From positions 121,309 to 185,308 of the forward strand of contig MHZT01000036.1 of NCBI GenBank assembly GCA_001828855.1: a stretch of DNA of 64,000 nt, written 5' to 3'. Source of the stretch: Rhodobacterales bacterium RIFCSPHIGHO2_02_FULL_62_130. Its GTDB lineage: Bacteria; Pseudomonadota; Alphaproteobacteria; Rhodobacterales; Rhodobacteraceae. Position numbers and translations under genes: made by a program. Under the pieces are notes generated by a model, which was not told the DNA's origin, did not search any database, and saw only the letters and a list, made by a program, of their open reading frames with translations. Of this stretch, positions 8,871 through 17,414 are shown piece after piece. Every line of letters begins with the position of its first letter. Position 1 is the first letter of the stretch.

Positions 8871-9593
8871 ATGGACGCGGCACTTTCATTCGTTTGGCCA
8901 ATGTGGAGCGGTTTCGCCCGCCCGCATCGGGGCCATATTTCCCGCATTGCGGGATGTGCCGTGCCGTTGCTGGTGCTGTCCGGCAGTCCTGCAGCGGCGC
9001 AATCCAGCAGCGTTGCCGTGCCTTTGCCGGTGTTTGCCGGATTGCTTGTGGTTTTGGTCGGGCTTGTCGCTGCGGTTGTCATCATGACGATCCGCAACCG
9101 CGCCCTGCACACCGCATCCGAGTTTGATCGCACCACCGGTTTGGTCAATCGCGCCGTTCTGGATGCCTCTTTGGCGCACGAGATCCATCGCCGCGCCCGC
9201 AGCAAGGGCGATCTTTGTGTCGCGATGATAGACATCGACAACTTCAAGAAGATCAATGACCGTTTTGGCCATTTGCGGGGCGACAAGGTGCTGGCCGAGC
9301 TGGGGGGGCTGTTCCGGTCGCTGTCACGCGCCTCTGATGTGCTGGGGCGCTGGGGCGGCGAAGAGTTTCTGCTGATCCTGCCTGATACCGCGCAAGATTC
9401 TGCAATGATCGCATGTGACCGCATCCGCAGTTCAGTTCAGGCCCATGCCTTTTCGGTTCTCAAACCCGTCACGATCAGCATCGGCATTGCTCAGGCGGTC
9501 GAGGGCGAAACCGCCGAAGACCTGATCCGCCGCGCGGATGCCGCGATGTACCGCGCCAAGGAAGACGGCCGCAACCGGTGTAGCGTGGCTTAG
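8871..9593 (+). CDS. Membrane-anchored diguanylate cyclase (GGDEF)
   Basis: The protein has about 240 residues. The ORF track uses a GTG at 8862, but AGGGG at 8858-8862 sits at better spacing from the ATG at 8871. A signal-like segment ending SPAAAQ is followed by a membrane helix (LPVFAGLLVVLVGLVAAVVIM), then a complete GGDEF domain. MIDIDNFKKINDRFGH binds metal and GTP, RWGGEEF is the active loop, and RASD five residues before it is an I-site for product inhibition by c-di-GMP. There is no EAL domain. Its position divergent to flp suggests c-di-GMP control of Tad-dependent attachment; that link is inference. Confidence 0.93.
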   Translation: MDAALSFVWPMWSGFARPHRGHISRIAGCAVPLLVLSGSPAAAQSSSVAVPLPVFAGLLVVLVGLVAAVVIMTIRNRALHTASEFDRTTGLVNRAVLDASLAHEIHRRARSKGDLCVAMIDIDNFKKINDRFGHLRGDKVLAELGGLFRSLSRASDVLGRWGGEEFLLILPDTAQDSAMIACDRIRSSVQAHAFSVLKPVTISIGIAQAVEGETAEDLIRRADAAMYRAKEDGRNRCSVA

Positions 9594-9623
9594 ACCGTGG
9601 CGGCATCGGGTCCGGCCCTGAAA

Positions 9624-10649
9624 TCAGGCTGTCGCCCCGACGAAAATCTCGAATCCGGTGTCGATGCTGGTCTTGGTCGCAGGTCGTTCGGGCGCGCGGA
9701 TGATTGCTTCGATCGCCTTTTGACCGATCAGGAACCGGTTTGACCGCACGGTGGACAGGGGCTGCGGCAGTTCGCGGCCAATATCCAGCCCGTTAAAGCC
9801 GAAAATCGCCAATTGGTCCGGCAGGCTTATTCCTGCGCCCATACAGTGGAACACGCCGCCCAGCGCCATGTCATCGCTGGAATAAACCGCAACATCTACC
9901 GGCGCCATCCGGCGCAACTGTTCAGTCTGGTTTCGCCCCGTCGCAACCGAGCTTGGCCCGTCAGCAATCGCATGCGCGGTGATAGAGATCCCCGCTTCGG
10001 ACAGGGCCTCGCACAGACCGTCATAGCGCAGGCGGGCGCGACGGTCCGCTTGCCAGTCGTGGCCAACATAGCCAAAGCGGCGATAGCCCTTGGCAATCAG
10101 ATGCTGCCCTGTCGCATAGCCCGCGCGGCGGTGTGACATGCCCACGGCCACATCGATCGGTGCCGAGTCGATGTCCATCATCTCGACCACCCGCACACCG
10201 CTTTGATCCAGCATGCGGCGCGTGGCCATTGTATGCTCGAATCCGGTGATCAGGATCGCGGCGGGTTGCCAGGCCAGAATCCCGCGCACCAGTGTTTCTT
10301 CCCGATCTGCATCATAGTCGCTGATGCTGATAACGGCCTGATAATTGCTGGCCTTCAATCCGGCGTTGATGCCTTGCAGCACCTCGGGGAACACGATGTT
10401 CGACAGGGATGGCACGACAACGCCCACCAGTTTCGAATCCATCGAGGCCAGAGAACCGGCAATGCGGTTCGGCACATAGCCAAGCGCGCGCACGCTTTCC
10501 ATCACTTTGACGCGGGTTGCATCGGCCACCAGACCTTCGTTCCGCATGATGCGGGATACGGTGGATTCGCTGACCCCGGCGTGGGCGGCAACCTCGTGGA
10601 CAGTGATCTTGCTTTTCTTGTCTTGCAGCCGCTGCTTGGTCTTGATCAC
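9624..10649 (-). CDS. LacI-family transcriptional regulator of the acid-sugar island
   Basis: A 341-residue regulator with a GTG start. The N-terminal helix-turn-helix reads TVHEVAAHAGVSESTVSRIMRNEG with hinge RALGYVPNRIAGSLA, then a periplasmic-binding-protein-like core (VGVVVPSLSNIVFPEVLQGI) near that of gluconate-type GntR repressors. It probably binds a sugar acid or an intermediate of the neighbouring pathway. Operators matching the AGCGCT-centred LacI consensus occur in both divergent promoters of the island (15421, 15588, 19177), and this is the only LacI-type gene in the window, so it is the natural candidate to bind them. Confidence 0.93.
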   Translation of the reverse strand: MIKTKQRLQDKKSKITVHEVAAHAGVSESTVSRIMRNEGLVADATRVKVMESVRALGYVPNRIAGSLASMDSKLVGVVVPSLSNIVFPEVLQGINAGLKASNYQAVISISDYDADREETLVRGILAWQPAAILITGFEHTMATRRMLDQSGVRVVEMMDIDSAPIDVAVGMSHRRAGYATGQHLIAKGYRRFGYVGHDWQADRRARLRYDGLCEALSEAGISITAHAIADGPSSVATGRNQTEQLRRMAPVDVAVYSSDDMALGGVFHCMGAGISLPDQLAIFGFNGLDIGRELPQPLSTVRSNRFLIGQKAIEAIIRAPERPATKTSIDTGFEIFVGATA

Positions 10650-10745
10650 CGGAGTCCCCTTCGTGCCGCGTCGTCAGATGGGCGCGGCACCTGAATTCCG
10701 TGATGCCACGGCTTTGGCGCGGTTGTATACGGGTTTATCGAAATC

Positions 10746-10769
10746 GGGGCAACGCCATGGCGCTGCCCC
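10746..10769 (-). terminator. Inverted repeat after the epimerase-like gene
   Basis: GGGGCA, CGCCATGGCG and TGCCCC form a nearly perfect palindrome with one A/C mismatch pair, directly after the stop of the minus-strand epimerase gene and before the LacI gene. There is no clear U tract, so it may be a weak terminator or simply an mRNA-stabilising hairpin. Confidence 0.4.
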
Positions 10770-10779
10770 GTTCACCCGA

Positions 10780-11673
10780 TCAGACTTTCACATAGTTCCG
10801 CCACGGATGCGCTTCCTTGAAGCCCAGCACTTCGCGGATCTTGCGGTTGGACAGCGGGGCTTCATCCTTGCCCATCGCGCGGGTGACCGGAGAGTTCGGA
10901 GCATATTTGGCCAGAAACTCTGTCGTCGGAAGCGTCGCGGTGATGGTGTCATTCACCGCATTGAACACCTGATAGCCAAGCCCGTCTTTTTGCAGGCAAA
11001 GATGGACGATCTCGCCCAGATCGCGGGCGTCGATATAGCTCCAGGCATTGCGCTTGCGGCTCATCGGGTCGGCCAGATAGGCGGGGAAGTTGGCGTATTC
11101 ATGCGGCTCGATCACGTTGCCGATCCGCAGGGCGTAAACATCAGCGCCGTAGCGCATCGCAAAGGCACGTCCGGTCTTTTCATTCACCACTTTCGACAGG
11201 CCATAGCTGTCCATCGGGTCGCTGTCGTAGTCTTCTTCCAGCGGGAAGGAGTGGTAATCCTTGTCTCCTTCGGCAAAGCAGACGCCGTAGGTGGTTTCGG
11301 AACTGGCGAAGATCACCTTGCGGACGCCCAGCTTCATCGCCGCTTCCAGCACATTATAGGTGCCGACAGTGTTCTGCGCGAAAGTGGTGTTGTCGGGGTT
11401 GATCATCACGCGCGGCACGGCGGCGAAATGCACGATGGCATCCGGGGCCTTCGGCGGAGCCCCTTCGTCATAGCCGTCAAAGCCGAAATGCGTGGTGAAA
11501 GCGTTGAACACCTGACCCGAGTCTGTGATGTCGGTGATCAGCGTGTTCACCCCCGGAAGGTCGAGCGGCTTCAGATCGACGTTCAGAATCTTGTAGCCCT
11601 TCGCCAAAAGGTGCGGCACGGCATGGCGACCGGCCTTGCCGGTGCCGCCAGTGAAAATGATGCGTTTGGTCAT
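10780..11673 (-). CDS. NAD(P)-dependent epimerase/dehydratase-like oxidoreductase
   Basis: An extended SDR of 297 residues. The ORF track starts at 11703, but GGAGAG precedes the ATG at 11673, giving MTKRIIFTGGTGKAGRH. The Rossmann motif TGGTGKAG, the VHFAAVPR block, the SSETTYG segment and the catalytic YGLSK (Tyr-x3-Lys) are all present, so it should be active. Family members oxidise or epimerise sugars or sugar acids. It lies 39 bases after the ABC ATPase gene in the same operon, which points to a catabolic step on the imported compound. A paralogue with the same architecture sits at 30122-31003. Confidence 0.85.
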   Translation of the reverse strand: MTKRIIFTGGTGKAGRHAVPHLLAKGYKILNVDLKPLDLPGVNTLITDITDSGQVFNAFTTHFGFDGYDEGAPPKAPDAIVHFAAVPRVMINPDNTTFAQNTVGTYNVLEAAMKLGVRKVIFASSETTYGVCFAEGDKDYHSFPLEEDYDSDPMDSYGLSKVVNEKTGRAFAMRYGADVYALRIGNVIEPHEYANFPAYLADPMSRKRNAWSYIDARDLGEIVHLCLQKDGLGYQVFNAVNDTITATLPTTEFLAKYAPNSPVTRAMGKDEAPLSNRKIREVLGFKEAHPWRNYVKV

Positions 11674-11712
11674 GAGACTCTCCGTTTCCTTGAATTCTTC
11701 CAATGGTCCTGC

Positions 11713-13215
11713 CTAGCCCGTTGCGGCCAGCATCACCCGTTCCTGTGTGGCATCCGCGCGCGACAGAATGCCGGTGATGCGGCCCTCTTTCAGCACAACC
11801 ACCCTGTCGCTGATCGCCAGCACCTCGGGCAAATCCGACGAGACCACGATAATCGACATGCCTTCTGACGCCAGTTTGTTCAACAGCGTATGCACCTCGG
11901 CCTTCGCCCCCACGTCAATGCCGCGGGTCGGTTCGTCGACGATCAGAATCCGCGGCCGCCGCGCCACCCATTTGGCGATCACCACCTTTTGCTGATTACC
12001 GCCTGACAGGTTCAGCACCTTCTGTTCCGGCGAGGGCGTCTTGATGCCCAGCGATCTGATATATTGCGCGCAGGCATTGGTTTCGCGTTTGCGGTTCACC
12101 ACGTCCATCCGGCAATAATCCGACAGATGTGTCAGGCTGAAATTCTCGCGCACCGACATGCCCAGCACCAGCCCCAATTCCTTGCGGTCTTCGGTGACAA
12201 AGCCGATGCCCTGTTCAATCGCCTGTGACGGTTCGCGGATGGTCACGGTCTTGCCGTCGATACTGATGGTGCCGACGCTGGCGCGGCTGCCGAAGATCAT
12301 TTCCATGATCTCGGTGCGGCCAGATCCGACAAGGCCGAAAAAGCCCAAGACCTCGCCCTTGTGCAGATCAAAGCTGACATCGGAAACCCGCGCGCCCTGC
12401 ACAGTGGGCCGCTTCAACCCCAGCCCCTTGACCGACATCAGAATCTGGTCGCTGGCATGCGAGGCATGTTCCCCGAACAGCTGCGACATCTCGCGGTCGA
12501 CCATCTTGCGGATCAGGATTTCGCGCGTCATTTCGGCAATCGGGCGGCTGTCCACCGTCATGCCATCACGCAGCACTGTCACACGGTCGCCGATCTCAAA
12601 AATCTCGTCCAGACGGTGCGAGATATAGACCACGCCGATATTCTGCGCCGTCAGCTTTTTCACCATCCGCATCAGCGTCGTCGCCTCGTGATGGCTGAGC
12701 GAGGCGGTGGGTTCATCCATGATGATCAGCTTGGAGCGATAGGAAATCGCACGTGCGATCTCGACCATCTGCTTTTGCCCGATGCTAAGGCCGCCGACCA
12801 TACGGGCGGGGTCCAAATTCATCTCCAGCTCGGCCAGCACCGCCGCCGCGTCGGCATTCATCTTGCGCACGTCGATCATGCCAAGACTGTTCAGCGGCTC
12901 GCGGGCCAGATAGATATTCTCGGCGACGGTCAGGTTATTCACCACCGCCAATTCCTGATAGATAATGCTGATCCCCAAAGACCGCGCATGCACCGGATCT
13001 TTGATGGTTACGTCTTGGCCATCCACCTTGATGACGCCGCCCGGATCGGCCTTGTAGACTCCGGTCATGATCTTCATCAGCGTGCTTTTGCCGGCCCCGT
13101 TTTCGCCCGCCAGCACATGCACTTCGCCGCGTGCCAGTTGCAGATCGACCCGGTTCAGCGCCTTGACGCCCGGAAAGGTCTTGGTGATCCCGTGCATTTC
13201 CAGAAAAAAGCCCAT
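11713..13215 (-). CDS. Ribose/xylose-type sugar ABC transporter ATPase (two ABC domains)
   Basis: About 500 residues with two fused ABC domains, as in RbsA/XylG/MglA. The first has Walker A GENGAGKSTLMKIM, signature LSIGQKQ and Walker B LIIMDEPTASL. The second has the degenerate P-loop GLVGSGRTE, signature LSGGNQQKV and LIVDEPTRGID. The ORF track begins at a TTG (13233) with no ribosome site; the ATG at 13215 has GAGG at proper spacing and is preferred. It energises uptake with the neighbouring permease and binding protein, probably of a sugar acid handled by the island. Confidence 0.93.
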   Translation of the reverse strand: MGFFLEMHGITKTFPGVKALNRVDLQLARGEVHVLAGENGAGKSTLMKIMTGVYKADPGGVIKVDGQDVTIKDPVHARSLGISIIYQELAVVNNLTVAENIYLAREPLNSLGMIDVRKMNADAAAVLAELEMNLDPARMVGGLSIGQKQMVEIARAISYRSKLIIMDEPTASLSHHEATTLMRMVKKLTAQNIGVVYISHRLDEIFEIGDRVTVLRDGMTVDSRPIAEMTREILIRKMVDREMSQLFGEHASHASDQILMSVKGLGLKRPTVQGARVSDVSFDLHKGEVLGFFGLVGSGRTEIMEMIFGSRASVGTISIDGKTVTIREPSQAIEQGIGFVTEDRKELGLVLGMSVRENFSLTHLSDYCRMDVVNRKRETNACAQYIRSLGIKTPSPEQKVLNLSGGNQQKVVIAKWVARRPRILIVDEPTRGIDVGAKAEVHTLLNKLASEGMSIIVVSSDLPEVLAISDRVVVLKEGRITGILSRADATQERVMLAATG

Positions 13216-13244
13216 CGGCGCCTCGGCTGACAAAAGGAAGGAAT

Positions 13245-13275
13245 GGGGGCAAAGCGGGGAGTACGCCTTGCCCCC
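13245..13275 (-). terminator. Attenuator-like hairpin between binding-protein and ATPase genes
   Basis: GGGGGCAA at 13245-13252 pairs with TTGCCCCC at 13268-13275, in the 72-base gap after the binding-protein stop. Hairpins at this place commonly stabilise the binding-protein message and reduce read-through so that the binding protein is made in excess. No U tract follows, so complete termination is not expected. Confidence 0.5.
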
Positions 13276-13287
13276 AAGACAGACAGC

Positions 13288-14220
13288 TTACTTGGTGTAG
13301 CTGTCCAGGTTGTCTGCGTTCACAACCGTTACGCCGGTATCAACGTCTGCCGGAGCAGTCATTTCACCCTTGATCTGGGCGACGAGGCTTTCGACAGCCA
13401 GTTTGCCCATGGTGACGGGACGCTGCACCATGATGCCGTTGATGTAGCCGTCTTTCACGCCCTGAATGGTGTCGGGCAGATCGTCGAAGGCGAAGACGGC
13501 AACCGCGCCCTTGCGGTCAGCAAATTCCTGCTGCGCCAGAACCTTGGCCACAGCCGGGCCGCCAACCTGGCTCATGCCGAAGATGCCTGCCAGATCGGGG
13601 TTGCCGCGCAGGATGGCTTCGGTCACGGAAACCGCCTTGGCCAGATCGTCCTCGGTGCCTTCGACAGCGACGATTTCGATGTCGGGATAGGCTGCCAGCG
13701 CTTCTTTCACGCCGTCGATCCGTTCGTTCAGGTTCGAGGCACCCAACTGGCCGGTGATGATCGCCACTTTGCCCTTGCCGCCCAGCTTTTCAGCCATGGA
13801 ATTGCCCATGGTGACGCCAGCCTGCTTGTTGATCGTGCCGATATACATGCTGCGGCCCGACTCGGCGCTGTCGGAATCAAAGGTCACAACCTTGATACCG
13901 GCGTCCATCGCCTGCTTGATCACACCCTCGACCGACTTCGGTTCGTTCACAGAAATCGCAATGCCGCTGACGTGGCGGGCGATCAGGTCTTCCATGATCT
14001 TGACCTGCGTGGCACCTTGGGTGTTCTGCGGCACAACCCACTGATAGCCCACGCCCAGCGCATCCGCTGCGGCCTGTGCGCCGGTGTTGCAATCGTCAAA
14101 GAACGGCACGGCCACTTTCGGAACCACCGCGATGGTGATGTCTTGCGCCACGGCGGCGGTCCCTGCCAGCATCGCCATGGTGATCATGGCTGCGCGGGCG
14201 GTCTTGATAAGCGTCTTCAT
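13288..14220 (-). CDS. Sugar ABC transporter periplasmic binding protein (ribose-type)
   Basis: A 310-residue type I periplasmic binding protein. GGAGGAGAG precedes the ATG at 14220 (MKTLIKTARAAM), which is preferred over the ORF-track start at 14235. A Sec signal peptide ends AAVAQD, followed by the fold's first strand ITIAVVPKVAVPFF. The segments IAISVNEPKSVEGVIKQAMDAGIKVVTFDSD and FGMSQVGGPAVAKVL are standard for RbsB-like proteins. The substrate cannot be read directly, but the surrounding genes suggest a four-carbon sugar acid or a precursor of one. Confidence 0.92.
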   Translation of the reverse strand: MKTLIKTARAAMITMAMLAGTAAVAQDITIAVVPKVAVPFFDDCNTGAQAAADALGVGYQWVVPQNTQGATQVKIMEDLIARHVSGIAISVNEPKSVEGVIKQAMDAGIKVVTFDSDSAESGRSMYIGTINKQAGVTMGNSMAEKLGGKGKVAIITGQLGASNLNERIDGVKEALAAYPDIEIVAVEGTEDDLAKAVSVTEAILRGNPDLAGIFGMSQVGGPAVAKVLAQQEFADRKGAVAVFAFDDLPDTIQGVKDGYINGIMVQRPVTMGKLAVESLVAQIKGEMTAPADVDTGVTVVNADNLDSYTK

Positions 14221-14300
14221 CAGTCTCTCCTCCACTTCCGCTCGTCCTCCGAGACGGATCTTGTTGAACCTTCGTCCGTCCGGTGGGAACCGCCGCTCCT

Positions 14301-15305
14301 TCAGCTGTTTCCGCCGGAAAGTCTGTTGCGCAGGACATCCAGACTGACCGCGATCAGAATGACGCCGCCGGTAATGGCCTGCTGGGCATAGGTATTGATG
14401 TTCAAAAGCACGATGCCGTTGGCGATCACCCCGACCAGAGCCGCGCCGATCACCGCGCCACTGACGCTGCCGACACCACCGGCAAGGCTGGCCCCGCCAA
14501 TCGCCGCCGCCGCGATCACGTCGAGTTCAGACCCAAAGCCCGAGGCCGGTTCCGCCGACAGATAGCGCGAAAACCCGATGATCCCGGCCAGCGAGGCAAT
14601 CGTCGATGACAGCATATAGACCGCCAGCTTGACGCGGTTGGTCTTTACCCCGCTCAACCGCGCCGCGTGTTCGTTGCCGCCGGTGGCATAGACGTGGCGG
14701 CCAAACCGCGTGCGCCGCATGATCAGCGCGAACACCGTCATCAGCACCAGCATGATCACCACCGGCACCGGAACCGGCCCCAGATAGCCCTGCCCCAGCG
14801 CCGCAAAACTCTCCGGCGTCTCGGGCGTCACCGGCACGCCATGCGTGACCATATACATCAGGCCGCGCCCGATACTCAGGGTGCCAAGCGTGGCAATGAA
14901 GGGCGGCAGACCGATGGCGGTGATCAGAAGCCCGTTCACCAGACCAAAGCTGATCCCCACCGCGATGCCCGCGCTGATGCTGGCTGCCTGCGAAAACCCG
15001 GCGTCAAACGCCAGCGCCGTCACCAGCGAGGCCAGCCCCATCGCCGAGCCAACTGACAAATCTATGCCGCCGGTGATGATCACCATCACCATGCCGATGC
15101 TCATGATCGCGGTCAGCGAGAAGGCACGGAACACACCCATCAGGTTGTTGGTGGTCAGGAAATAGGGCGTATAGAGGCTGATCAGCGCGCCCACGATGAT
15201 CATCGCCACCAGCACGTTCACCTCGCGCACCTGCCGCAACTGCGCCAGTTGGCTCCAGACCAGTGAGCCGGTGGATGTTGACACCTTGTTGTCCGACGCG
15301 GCCAT
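14301..15305 (-). CDS. Sugar ABC transporter permease (RbsC-type)
   Basis: A 334-residue polytopic permease. The 467-residue ORF is over-extended into the promoter region; AGGAGAG lies before the ATG at 15305 (MAASDNKVS), which also fits the family length. It has about ten hydrophobic segments and the family motif SELDVIAAAAIGGASLAGG near the C-terminus. It is the first gene of the operon permease, binding protein, ATPase, epimerase-like oxidoreductase. Its promoter faces the racemase-like gene and is flanked by two LacI-type operators. Confidence 0.93.
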   Translation of the reverse strand: MAASDNKVSTSTGSLVWSQLAQLRQVREVNVLVAMIIVGALISLYTPYFLTTNNLMGVFRAFSLTAIMSIGMVMVIITGGIDLSVGSAMGLASLVTALAFDAGFSQAASISAGIAVGISFGLVNGLLITAIGLPPFIATLGTLSIGRGLMYMVTHGVPVTPETPESFAALGQGYLGPVPVPVVIMLVLMTVFALIMRRTRFGRHVYATGGNEHAARLSGVKTNRVKLAVYMLSSTIASLAGIIGFSRYLSAEPASGFGSELDVIAAAAIGGASLAGGVGSVSGAVIGAALVGVIANGIVLLNINTYAQQAITGGVILIAVSLDVLRNRLSGGNS

Positions 15306-15420
15306 GCAGGTTCCTCTCCTACTGTCATCGGCCCGACGGCGGGCCACCCATTTGCGGCCCATCTGCCTGAGCGTGGCAGCTTTGACCGTTGCGATGCTTT
15401 GATCATGTCTGGCCATCAAA

Positions 15421-15434
15421 TGACAGCGCTGCCA
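15421..15434. promoter_or_regulatory. LacI-type operator O1 (ABC transporter promoter)
   Basis: TGACAGCGCTGCCA is a near-perfect palindrome around AGCGCT, the usual core of LacI-family operators. It lies about 115 bases upstream of the permease ATG in the divergent gap 15306-15616. A second copy sits 167 bases away and a third in the ltnD/otnK gap. Confidence 0.75.
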
Positions 15435-15587
15435 TTTCTCTGAATAACGCCTGAATCTGTCAATTGCCGTTTTCGGGATAATCCTATCCAAATCCGGCAT
15501 AAGACGTGGTCTTTTCTTGGTGATTCTCGCAATCCACACGAAAAGCCCGCATTCTTCATTGCGCAGAACGGTGGCAAAGCTCAAAAC

Positions 15588-15601
15588 TGGTAGCGCTGCC
15601 A
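15588..15601. promoter_or_regulatory. LacI-type operator O2 (racemase/aldo-keto reductase promoter)
   Basis: TGGTAGCGCTGCCA shares 12 of 14 bases with O1. It lies 15 bases before the ATG at 15617 and overlaps the likely 5' leader of the plus-strand mRNA. The centre distance to O1 is 167 bases, close to 16 DNA turns, which would suit looping by a tetrameric or paired dimeric LacI-family repressor; the looping is inference. Confidence 0.75.
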
Positions 15602-15616
15602 CAAGGGAGAACCCGT

Positions 15617-16306
15617 ATGCCACCGCAAAGCCCAGCCACTCCGCGCCAGATTGCGATGATTCACACCGTTTCCAGCCTGATTCCTCTGTTTGACGGGCTG
15701 GCAAAGCAGCATTTGCCGCGCTGGCAGGGCTTTAACATGCTGGACGAAAGCCTGTTGCGCGGAACCATCCGCGATAACGCGCTGTCACAGACGACGATGT
15801 GGCGCCTGGCACAGATAGTCCGCTCGGCGGTCGAGGCCGGAGCGGGTGCTGTTGTTGTAACCTGCTCGTCGCTTGGGCCTGCCGTTGATGCCGCAAAGCC
15901 GTTCTGCACCGTGCCGCTGTTCCGCATTGATGAAGGCATGGCGCAGGCCGCCGTGGCGCTTGGCCCGCGAATCGGCGTTCTGGCGACACTTCGCACCACA
16001 CTGGACCCGACCAGTGATCTGATTCGTCGCAGCGCCACGCAGGCCGGGCAACCTTGCACTGTCATCGCCCGACTTGCCGAGGGCGCGTTCCAGAAACTCG
16101 GCTCCGGCGATACCGCCGGACATGATGCGATGGTGGCGCAAAGCCTGCGCGACCTTGCCGCGACGGCGGATGTTATCGTGTTGGCGCAGGCGTCAATGGC
16201 GCGCGCCTTGGCCTTGGTGCAGGACGCGTTGCACCCTCTGCCGGTGCTGACCAGCCCTGAACTTGGCATGCAGCATATCGCGCGCCGTCTTTCGACCGAC
16301 TGCTAA
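15617..16306 (+). CDS. Asp/Glu/hydantoin racemase-family protein
   Basis: A 229-residue protein of the Asp/Glu racemase superfamily, visible from IAMIHTVSSLIPLFDGLAK and VVTCSSLGPAV, which holds the first catalytic Cys. The region where the second Cys would sit reads VIVLAQASMA, so a classical two-Cys racemase mechanism is unlikely. This variant may be an isomerase or lactonase-like enzyme. It is followed at 14 bases by the aldo/keto reductase, forming a two-gene unit under operator O2. The reaction in the acid-sugar island is unknown. Confidence 0.75.
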   Translation: MPPQSPATPRQIAMIHTVSSLIPLFDGLAKQHLPRWQGFNMLDESLLRGTIRDNALSQTTMWRLAQIVRSAVEAGAGAVVVTCSSLGPAVDAAKPFCTVPLFRIDEGMAQAAVALGPRIGVLATLRTTLDPTSDLIRRSATQAGQPCTVIARLAEGAFQKLGSGDTAGHDAMVAQSLRDLAATADVIVLAQASMARALALVQDALHPLPVLTSPELGMQHIARRLSTDC

Positions 16307-16320
16307 AACAGGATAAAATA

Positions 16321-17376
16321 ATGGAATATCGAACACTTGGCCGATCCGGCCTTAAAGTCTCTGTGCTGACAATGGGCACTTTCACCTTCGGCGGCACCGG
16401 TCCTTTCGCCATGGTTGGCCAGCAAGGCGTAGCCGAGGCACGCCGCTTGGTTGACCTGTGCATCGACGCGGGCGTGAATCTTTTCGACACCGCCAACATG
16501 TATTCCAACGGCCTTGCCGAAGAAATTCTGGGCGAGGTTCTGGACGGTCGCCGCGACGATGTGCTGATCACCTCGAAGGCGCGGATGCGAATCGGCACCG
16601 GCCCGAATGACGAGGGTGTGTCGCGCTATCACCTGATTCGCGAGTGCGAGCGCAGCCTGAAGCGCCTTCGCACCGACCATATCGACATCTACTACATGCA
16701 CGAATGGGATGGCGTCACGCCGGTCGAGGAAAAGCTGGCCGCGCTGGATAGTTTGGTGCAGCAGGGCAAGGTCCGCTACATCGGTTGCTCGAATTATTCC
16801 GGCTGGCATGTGATGAAATCGCTGGCCGCATCTGATCGGGATCGCCGCCCGCGCTTTGTGACCCAGCAGATTCACTACACGCTTGAGGCCCGCGAGGCCG
16901 AATATGAATTGCTGCCGATTTCGGTCGATCAGGGCCTTGGCGTTCTGGTCTGGAGTCCGCTGGCCGCTGGCCTGTTGTCGGGAAAACATCGTCGCGGCCT
17001 TGCCACACCGGAAGGATCGCGCCAGTTTGCCGGCTGGACAGAACCGCCGATCCGCGACATCGAAAAGCTGTGGAATATCGTGGATGTGCTTGTAGACATT
17101 GGAGATTCGCGTGGCGTTTCAGCAGCACAGGTCGCATTGGCGTGGCTGTTGACGCGCCCTGCGGTCAGCTCTTTGGTGTTCGGAGGCCGCACCGAGGCGC
17201 AGTTCCGCGATAATTTCGCCGCCGTTTCGCTGAAGCTGACTGCGGAAGAAATCGCGCGCCTGACCGAGGTCAGCACCATCCCGCTGATCTACCCCTACTG
17301 GCATCAGCGCAACTTTGCGACCGCGCGGTTCAGCGCGGCCGATCTGGCGCTTCATCAAGATTCTGCTGTAGAATGA
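16321..17376 (+). CDS. Aldo/keto reductase
   Basis: A 351-residue AKR with the complete catalytic tetrad in context: Asp and Tyr in FDTANMYS, Lys in TSKAR, and His in YMHEWD. The NADP-binding end reads LVWSPLAAGLLSGK and later VSSLVFGGRTEAQ. It belongs to the YajO/Gfo-type aldehyde or sugar reductases. Its location under operator O2 and beside OtnI suggests it interconverts an aldose or lactone with the sugar acid fed into the threonate-like pathway; this step is inferred. Confidence 0.88.
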   Translation: MEYRTLGRSGLKVSVLTMGTFTFGGTGPFAMVGQQGVAEARRLVDLCIDAGVNLFDTANMYSNGLAEEILGEVLDGRRDDVLITSKARMRIGTGPNDEGVSRYHLIRECERSLKRLRTDHIDIYYMHEWDGVTPVEEKLAALDSLVQQGKVRYIGCSNYSGWHVMKSLAASDRDRRPRFVTQQIHYTLEAREAEYELLPISVDQGLGVLVWSPLAAGLLSGKHRRGLATPEGSRQFAGWTEPPIRDIEKLWNIVDVLVDIGDSRGVSAAQVALAWLLTRPAVSSLVFGGRTEAQFRDNFAAVSLKLTAEEIARLTEVSTIPLIYPYWHQRNFATARFSAADLALHQDSAVE

Positions 17377-17414
17377 AAAGGTTGCGCCCGGCTTTGGCTG
17401 GGCGCTCAACCTTT
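17377..17414. terminator. Bidirectional terminator between aldo/keto reductase and otnI
   Basis: AAAGGTTG at 17377 pairs with CAACCTTT at 17407-17414, and an inner GCCC/GGGC extends the stem. The A/T-rich ends give short U runs in both directions. It sits between convergent genes and overlaps the otnI stop codon. Confidence 0.7.
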
